This document shows positions 57,040-64,000 of a stretch of DNA of 64,000 nt, piece after piece. Every line of letters starts with the position of its first letter. The stretch's first letter is position 1. The DNA is from Coccinella septempunctata (taxonomy: Eukaryota > Arthropoda > Insecta > Coleoptera > Coccinellidae). The notes under the pieces were generated by a model. That model did not search any database, was not told where the DNA came from, and saw only the letters and a program-made list of their open reading frames with translations. The translations under genes were made by a program, and so were the position numbers. The stretch covers positions 38,776,270-38,840,269 of the forward strand of contig NC_058189.1 in NCBI RefSeq assembly GCF_907165205.1, read 5' to 3'.

Positions 57040-57928
57040 AAAGGCTGTGACTAGAGTCCCGACTCGGGATCTGTGTCCAGTTCCGACTGACGAATTCAAA
57101 TGACTCAATTTCCAAACAAGTCTCTTGACCTTACTCGGGATCTTTGTTCAGTCCTGACAATTGTAAAAGGGTTTTGAGGTTATATTCGCGAATCGTATAT
57201 TATTTATGAATAGTTGCGACAAAATTCAAGGAGTGATTCCTTATCAAAAAATAGTGTGGGATTTTTCTGAATCAAGATTGAAAAGGCAGGAGAAAATACT
57301 ATCTTGGAATTTGAGAATGGAAGGTGTAGCAAAGTATGCAATTCTAACTGGTGAGAGAGTTGAGAATTGCTTTGTGTAAATTGATCCACTGAAATTGCCA
57401 GACGTAATTTTTGATTCAGAAGTGAACCTCTTCCTTACAGCCATTCTTGACAAAAAAATGTGATCGAGAAAGAAAGCTGCCAAATATATTTGTAAAATGT
57501 ATGATATATTATACGAAATAATGATGCAATGCTGCGGTCCTCAATAAAATGTATTTTTATTTGAAGTGTATGAAAATTTTGCCAAAAAGGTAAAGGTATT
57601 GGTTCTGTTTAAAATATTCACCTTAGATGTTTCATTTCAAGATTGCTCTTTTTTCTCTTTATAAATGTGATGATTTGAAAATAAAAATACTTTAACAACA
57701 TATTTATCTTTAACTACATGCACAATTGAAATATGAATCATTGTTTCTATTTGACTGGGTATAAGCTTATGATTTGTACTGAAAATTGAGTTTTTCGCTA
57801 CTCCTTTCACTGGTTAATGATTTCAGTGCAGTGCATCGTTGAATTCGGGACCGAATATCAGTCCCGAATTTAATGACTTCACACATGACTGGACACGAGT
57901 CCCGAGTCGGGACTCTAGTCACAGCCTT
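57040..57928. mobile_element. Non-autonomous element with 31-bp near-perfect inverted ends
   Basis: Both ends read AAAGGCTGTGACTAGAGTCC followed by CGACTCGGGA. In the interior the GACTCGGGA and CTCGGGATC words recur (about 57132, 57845-57870) as sub-terminal repeats. The 890-bp body has no recognised transposase; minus-strand frames at 57204-57483 have no family match. Confidence 0.8.
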
Positions 57929-58769
57929 TTATAGAAGTGAATGAAGTAGATTAGGTACTGCTCAAGTGCAATGAACTAATGATTCATCTGCTTACACGTA
58001 CTTGAATTTTCACGAGATCGCACTGGATTTGGGGGGATGATAGCTTCGGCATATTTTATAGCGGCGATTTCAGGAGAAATTTACTTTGATGGGCTCCACT
58101 CTTTGTCGAGAAGAGATCACCTTGAGGGACCATATTTATGAAGTTGGGGCTTATTCTTATCAAACCGACATATTTTACTCTACACGAGATTCCGTTGCGT
58201 GAAACAGTCGCATATTTCAACAAAAAAATATTTCTAAGTGGATGGAACAACGCACGGGGGAAATGTCCATTGGGGAGAATTAAGTAACGTTCCCATATCT
58301 CATCCGATCTCCCAACTGCACGCCGTGGACCAATGAATGTCCCTTAAGACCAAATTACGATTTTCCTCGTCTCCTTCTTGCGGTTTTCTTATGTTTTAAA
58401 GATGCTTACATCTTACTCAGCGGCGAAAAATGTTCAGGAGAGAGTCTCACGTTTTCCCAGAACGAAGAATATTTTTTCGAGCATTCCCAATGACTTGATG
58501 GATTTATGATTTGCGGAAGTCGAAGAGAACCTCCCTGCTTTTGCCAAATAACTCTGAGGGAAAGAGTGAATAATATGTCACGCAAAGAATCGTGAAACAT
58601 AGAGCCTTCGCCCTTAAGCTTTACAACTGTTTCAAATGAAAATATAAATTGCTCTCCTAGCAATGTGAAATGAACATAATAAAATAATTCTTTTTGTAAT
58701 TACTCAAATTTAAGAAAACCAAGGTTGCTCATGACCTACAGTCTTGCACAAGCGTACGAGTGTACCAGA
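57929..58769. other. Unassigned sequence
   Basis: Two short minus-strand frames (58056-58250, 58406-58663) match no family. No repeats were recognised. Confidence 0.35.
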
Positions 58770-60650
58770 GTGAATGAGTAATCCTGAATCACCTCAAGTT
58801 ACTACTAGGAGAGCGCCTTCAAATCTCCAAACTATAAAACCCTTCTACAAAAGAAAGATTCACAGCTGCCGTCAAATATAGTCAAACACCACCAACGACG
58901 ACATTGAGAGTCATTGGCTACGCTTCAAATCATCTCTCACAAATACAGCCAAAGAAATATTCGGCATAGAACGCTCCCGAAAATCCCCAGACTGGTTCAC
59001 CGACAGCGAAACTATATAGACAATGACAATGACGAAATGTCAATGTCGGAAATCGAAGGTGCGATAAAAAATGTGAAAAATAATAAGTCACCTCCGGCAT
59101 TCCAGCGGAGATTTTCAAAGCCCTGGATGAAGACATTGTCAATAGTCTCCTTACACTATTCCGCAAGATCTGGAAACAAGCAGATGTGCCACAAGACTTC
59201 AGAGACGCTTTAGTTATCAACCTCTATAAGAACAAAGGCGATACGTCAAATTGCAACAATTACAGGGGCATATCGTTGCTTAGTGTAGCCGGTAAAATTC
59301 TCTCGAAGATTATGGCTAATCGTCTGATTCCACTCGAAGAAAAGCTATTAGGTACCTGAATCCCAGTGCGGCTTCCAACCCAATCGAAGTACGGTGGACC
59401 TAATTTTTACACTGCGACAGCTGCAGGAGAAGGCCCGTGAACAACAATCAAGGATCTATACAGCCTACATCGATTTAAGTAAGACCTTCGACTCGGTGAA
59501 TCGGAGAGCGCTATAGAAAATCATGGGACGCCTTGGAGTACCCGAAATATTCTTAGCAGTGTGTAAAAGCCTCCATACCAAAAACACCGCTAGAATACAG
59601 CATAATGGCTCTAAAACCGACCATTTCTTAACCAACTCTGGAATAAAATAAGGCTGTGTGTTAGCGCCTTCACCGTTCAATATTTTCGCCATAGCTGTCT
59701 CGATAAATGCTGACATGTGTGGAATAAGATTCAGATTTGATAGAGGCCTGTTTAACCTGAAGCGCTTCAGAGCAAAAACCCGTACAAAGTTTATCACGGA
59801 ACTTATTCAATATGCAGACGACTGCGCACTTATCGCTAGCAGCTCAGAGGATCTACAGATAATGTTGTACACCTATAAAAATATATACGAAGCTTTAGGC
59901 CTTAGACTCAATATCGACAAAACCAAAGTCCGCCAGAAAGCGTTCAAACGGATATCAGCCTGGAGGATGAAACTCTAGAACAGGTCGAGCAGTTCAAATA
60001 CTTGGGAAGCTTCATAAATACTAGGGCTAACCTGGACACGGAAATACACAACCGTATCAATTTGGCATCACGGGCATTCTGGAAGCTGAAGGATAGAGTG
60101 TTTCAAAATCACGACCTCAATCTGAAGACCAAGACAGCTGTTTACAAAGCAGTGGTCCTCCCAACGCTTCTTTACGGAAGCGAAAGCTGGACGCCTTACA
60201 GGCAACATATTAAACAGTTTGAACAAAATCAACGTCATCTAAGACAAATAATGCACATCAGATGGTTCCACAAAGTTTCAAATGCAGAAGTCTTGCAACG
60301 CGCGAGTTGTATGTATAACAATCGGGACTCAAGTAACGAGGGCCCGACTCAGATGGAGCGGCCACATTCTCAGGATGCAAGACACAAGACTCCACAAAAT
60401 AGCTCTGTATGGCGAATCCACAAAGGGAGCTTGAAAACCAGGAGGACAGTATAAGCTGTTCAAGAATATACTGCATCAGTCCCTAAAATCAGTTAATTTC
60501 AATCATAACTGGGAACAACTAGCGTTAGACAGATCACAGGGGAGGTCTTTGGTCCACAGTTATAATGGACACTCGAGAAGAATACAGTGGCGGCCAGATC
60601 TGGTTGGTGACTATCCATGCCCGGAGTGGGGAAGGATCTGTAGGTCATAA
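58770..60650 (+). mobile_element. Broken LINE with reverse transcriptase (RTE-like)
   Basis: Plus-strand pieces cover the linker and the whole reverse transcriptase in order. They are LQTIKPFYKRK and WLRFKSSLTNTAKEIFG (58830-58970), FRDALVINLYKNKGDTSNCN and NYRGISLLSVAGKILSKIM (59200-59320), YIDLSKTFDSVNRRAL (59465-59513), GCVLAPSPFNIF, the catalytic YADDCALIAS (about 59811-59840), GLRLNIDKTKV, EQVEQFKYLGSFINTRANLD (from about 59980), TAVYKAVVLPTLLYGSESWT, and a tail ending near 60650 (SLVHSYNGHSRRIQWRPDL). At least two in-frame stops and three frame changes interrupt it. The endonuclease domain and the 3' tail are not visible. Clade RTE-like is my reading, not proven. Confidence 0.82.
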
Positions 60651-60712
60651 AGTAAGTCAAGTATTGGTGTGTTCTGTGCTGTAGGTCACGGTCTGATCGC
60701 ACCGACAGTTTT

Positions 60713-60958
60713 TTAGAGCTCGTACTCGCACCATCGCTCAATCATGCGCAGAGCATTCTGCATTAGATCGAAAATGACACTGATTACCTTACCTCTAATC
60801 AGTAGGGCATGAACATATGCAGCACTTTTACGATAGCGATTCCCTGTCCTACTAACTACACTTTGAGAAACCCGGAAATAGTTAGCAACTTCTTGATGAG
60901 TTGAACTTTCGTTCGACCAACACACTAATTGTTCAAGTTGGAAGGCTTCTAATCGCAT
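60713..60958 (-). pseudogene. Internally deleted Tc1-like transposase
   Basis: The minus-strand frame of 81 codons begins with a clear Tc1-type helix-turn-helix (MRLEAFQLEQLVCWSNESST, VANYFRVSQSVVSRTGNRYR). It then joins directly to a C-terminal-like end (MQNALRMIERWCEYEL). The catalytic domain between them is missing, so it encodes at most a DNA-binding fragment. It lies next to the LINE tail. Confidence 0.65.
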
Positions 60959-60959
60959 G

Positions 60960-62655
60960 TTAAACCCACGACAATTAATCTACAAGATACTACATAACAC
61001 CAGATGAGTTGCAGTAGTCGAATAGTCCATTATGGCACATACGAACCGCAAGAAAATCATGCACCTAGAAGGGTTGAGTTTTCAGTAATATTTTTTAATA
61101 AATCCATTATCGTGAGGACCCACATAGTATTTACAGAAATACCGAAAATTTGATTCAAGTGCGATAATTTTTTTTTGTCTTAAATATCCACTTCAATTTT
61201 TGAGCAGACGGCATGGAAATATGACAGCTTCTTTGTCTTCTGGTATGAACAAGTTGGTATTATTTGGTGTGTAAAATTTGACAAAAGGTCAAATGAGAAT
61301 AAGAAGTCATCACATATTTCCTTGAATCATGTCGGAAAAATTAATCTCCTGATACCTCCATATTATGCCAGATGAAATTGCGCGACGTTTCCCGAATTCG
61401 AGCGACTCTGCATCCCCTACCACTTCCGAGATAACAAAGACGATGCTCGGTTTCCATTCATCCTCTCTACTCAGAACTATTGAGATACGTATATTCCATA
61501 TCATCGAGGCGAAGTCATTGTGATTCGTATTTTTCCGATGCGAGAGCCTGTATTCACTCGGCATTTTCAAGAATTGTGTAAACCTCTCAACTCCCCCACC
61601 CCAATCAAGCTCCAAGTCCCGTGGGAATATTTATATCGATATAGCTGTCCCAATAAACTTTTATTTTCACGTTACCATTTGCCAACACCGCATCCCTGAC
61701 CTCCACATTCACCCCCTCCAGACGGGCAGCAGTCTCCTTGTCCGGATCAGATCGATAAAGCCGTAACAAAACGAACTGATTGAAATTATTCAGGAGCCGT
61801 AGACCTGAGGGTGCAATGACTGGATGAGGAGGAAAAAATGCATTTGTATTGGATGCACTGCGCCCCTTGAGACTGTGGGGGAATGGATTGCATTGCCGGC
61901 CGACCTAGTTTCTCGACTAGGGCCCTCCTAATGATATTTACGATACTACGGGGACTCCGGTTTTAGGGGGATAATAAAAATGGAGGATTATAGTTTAAGG
62001 GTCCTATATTTCTGATGAAGGGGGATATCTGAAAATCGTGACGAGAAGTAGTGATGTTTTCTTACATGTTGCGGCGTTCGGAAAAGGAAACTATGTATAA
62101 TGAAATGATATGATGAAGACCTCTGAAGATGCAGGAAACAGCGTAACAATGACGTTTATTTATGAGGGATGTTTCCAAAGTTCCGGAAATTATGCTATAA
62201 TTAAATTACACAGAACTTATAGACAATGTTACTGGTGCTTGGCAAGTCAAGACATGTTTATGCAACTATCTAGTGCAGTATTGTTCGCAGGGCTGGACTG
62301 GGACCATTTGGGGCCCTCACCTGTTAAATGGCTCTTTACTGGGGAATTCGTTGCTCTCTCCCAGAATACAACTAGGTTTCCATACGAATATTTTGATTGT
62401 CAACTTTTATTGACTTTATTATTCATTAAAATAAGAAAATCACAGTTTTTTTTATTATACCACAATACTACCAAACACATGCTGTAGAACTGCCAATAAA
62501 TACAACGGAGCAGTATTGCAGTATTGAATTGATGTGGTCGATTCTTGATGAGAATCCATAATTGAAATGAAAACATATCATATGATGTTCACAAAAATGA
62601 TGCGTGCTTCGCTATGACAATAGCATATTTAGGTGGGTTAAGGTAAACTGAAACA
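60960..62655. other. Unassigned sequence
   Basis: Open frames at 61310-61615 (minus) and 62110-62487 (plus) are the longest but match no family and have no supporting splice context. No repeat was recognised. Confidence 0.35.
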
Positions 62656-63118
62656 TTTAGTACCGAACGAGAAGATATATAAACAAACATTGAACTCCTA
62701 AAAATCTTAAGGGGGTAATGATAGTTTCCGGAACATTCAGAGTAATTTCAGAGTAGGTACAAATCGGACTATTGCGGGTAATGGTGATACCAGGAACGTT
62801 CAGAGCAATTACAGAGCAGATACCAATTGGAGGATCTTTAAAGTTAAATAATATTGCAAAGGAAACTTTCTATTACCTTTCTATTGATGCATAACGAAAT
62901 CTACTATATTCCACAATGTCACCTTCCCTTAGATCTCAACGAGTTTTTATTACATATTTATTTATTGCACCTGCAATTTTGATAAAAAATTGAGTTTTTG
63001 TTTTACAGCTTTTTTTTTCTGAAATTGCTCTGAATGTTCTGGAAACTATCATTAGCCCCCTCTAGATTTTCAAGAGTTGAGTTGAATATTTGTTTATAAA
63101 TCTTCTCCTTCGGTACCC
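62656..63118. mobile_element. Palindromic non-autonomous element
   Basis: The arms of about 95 bp begin AGTACCGAACGAGAAGAT and, from the right, GGTACCGAAGGAGAAGAT. They share TATAAACAAA, AATGATAGTTTCC, GAACATTCAGAG and AATTTCAG. An extra diverged copy of the inner GTTCAGAGCAATTACAGAGC block follows the left arm at about 62797. No coding capacity. Confidence 0.75.
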
Positions 63119-64000
63119 AACTGAAGATTTTATTGTGATAGCCAAACAACTCATTTTTTGAAAATCGTATTATCTGTTTTGAGTTCTAAAGTGCAGTTTT
63201 TTGTTAACTCCAAAGTATAAATGAATTAGGTCAAAATTATTTGTTAAATGAAAAATGGATTTAAATCCATCCAAAATACTGTGTATATAACAGTTAACAA
63301 TGTTGTTATACTAAAATAGAAGGGGCTTAGCTAAGATGCTTCAATATTCTACTATTTCCCTAGGCCTAAAGTAACAGATCTTTCTAAGCTACTCACTTAT
63401 TGAAACTATTTCATCTATTATCTTCGTTAACTGGGGGTCCTCCGCGATCGCGGACCTGACCAGTCCGGGCCTGATTATTCGATCGGGTCTGATTTAGGTG
63501 TTCGACTGATCCCGAGGTGTTTTGATGGTACTATTCTTGTTTGTAACCATGAAAGACCCAGCAAAATCTGAAGGGGCAAAAATTTTCTTTTCATGGAAAG
63601 AATATGTGTTCTTTTTACCTCGAGACCAAAAGTCAATCCAAAGAATGCAGGCAAGCAATGGCGCAAACCTGATGGAAAGATAATGCTTACTTTATATTCT
63701 GGAATTACGAAGGGATTATTTTTATGGGTTATCCGGCGAAACGTACTATAATTAACGCAGAATATTATTCTAATTTATTGTCCGGACCATTGCGATAGGC
63801 ACTTGTCAAAAAATGGCATGGAAAGTTGCATATAGAAATGCCCACGAGATCAACGAGAGGAGACTTCACTGAAGTCTCGTAAGCGGTTTCAGTTGCAATT
63901 CAGACACTGTACACCAGTGTTAATGTGGATGCGTCTTCTTTCGTTGGCTTTGCCGATGAGATTTTGTCGATTGGCAAAGCCGCTCGGCACACAGCGGCAT
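63119..64000. other. Unassigned sequence with two hairpins near the window end
   Basis: A perfect 14-bp palindrome, TCCGCGATCGCGGA, lies at 63441-63454. A 9-bp hairpin, GGCTTTGCC (63946-63954) with GGCAAAGCC (63973-63981), lies near the right edge and may be the start of another element. The 63-codon minus-strand frame 63475-63666 matches nothing I know. Confidence 0.4.

Noticed and set aside
28000..64000. Search for tRNA or rRNA genes
   Set aside because: I saw no stretch with convincing tRNA A and B boxes and a cloverleaf, and no rRNA-like sequence. A covariance-model search would be needed to exclude degraded copies.

Overview
The window is nuclear DNA from an insect. It is AT-rich, its genes are split by GT-AG introns, and its proteins are animal housekeeping proteins. 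The mobile DNA is dominated by Tc1/mariner-type DNA transposons and non-LTR retrotransposons. A beetle is my best guess, but that rests on the general look of the transposons and is not proven by anything in the sequence.

Four host genes can be read, all in the first 27 kb. On the minus strand, 5429-7357 encodes DAP3/MRPS29, a mitochondrial small-ribosomal-subunit GTPase-like protein, in two exons. Only 321 bp upstream of it, also on the minus strand, lies a complete intronless flotillin-1 gene (7679-8974). Divergent from flotillin is MSH6 (10935-20473, plus strand): a 2.9-kb first coding exon, a 6.2-kb intron loaded with transposons, and a short last exon carrying the end of the ATPase. PIN1/dodo (26322-27177, minus strand) is complete in three exons, with a PIF/Harbinger-like MITE in its second intron. 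These genes share no pathway; they are ordinary neighbours in an insect genome.

From about 27.9 kb to the end I find no host coding exon. That 36 kb is either intergenic or the intron of a large gene. It is a layered deposit of transposons. Several Tc1/mariner-like elements have unusually long terminal inverted repeats (about 170-450 bp) and decayed transposases. There are TIR-only palindromes, a hAT element with a perfect 8-bp target duplication nested inside a TA-flanked element, a pogo/Tigger-like element nested in another inverted repeat, piggyBac-type MITEs with TTAA duplications, Tc1-type MITEs and fragments of several LINE families. One element is intact: a 1.3-kb mariner-superfamily copy at 53072-54369 with a full 359-residue transposase of DD41D spacing, like the rosa/Visitor lineage.

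Two tandem arrays stand out. One has a 215-bp period and derives from a piggyBac element inside the MSH6 intron (17.66-19.32 kb). The other has a 250-bp period and ends in an RTE-like 3' tail (21.9-22.9 kb). I saw no CRISPR array, rRNA, convincing tRNA or prokaryotic gene.
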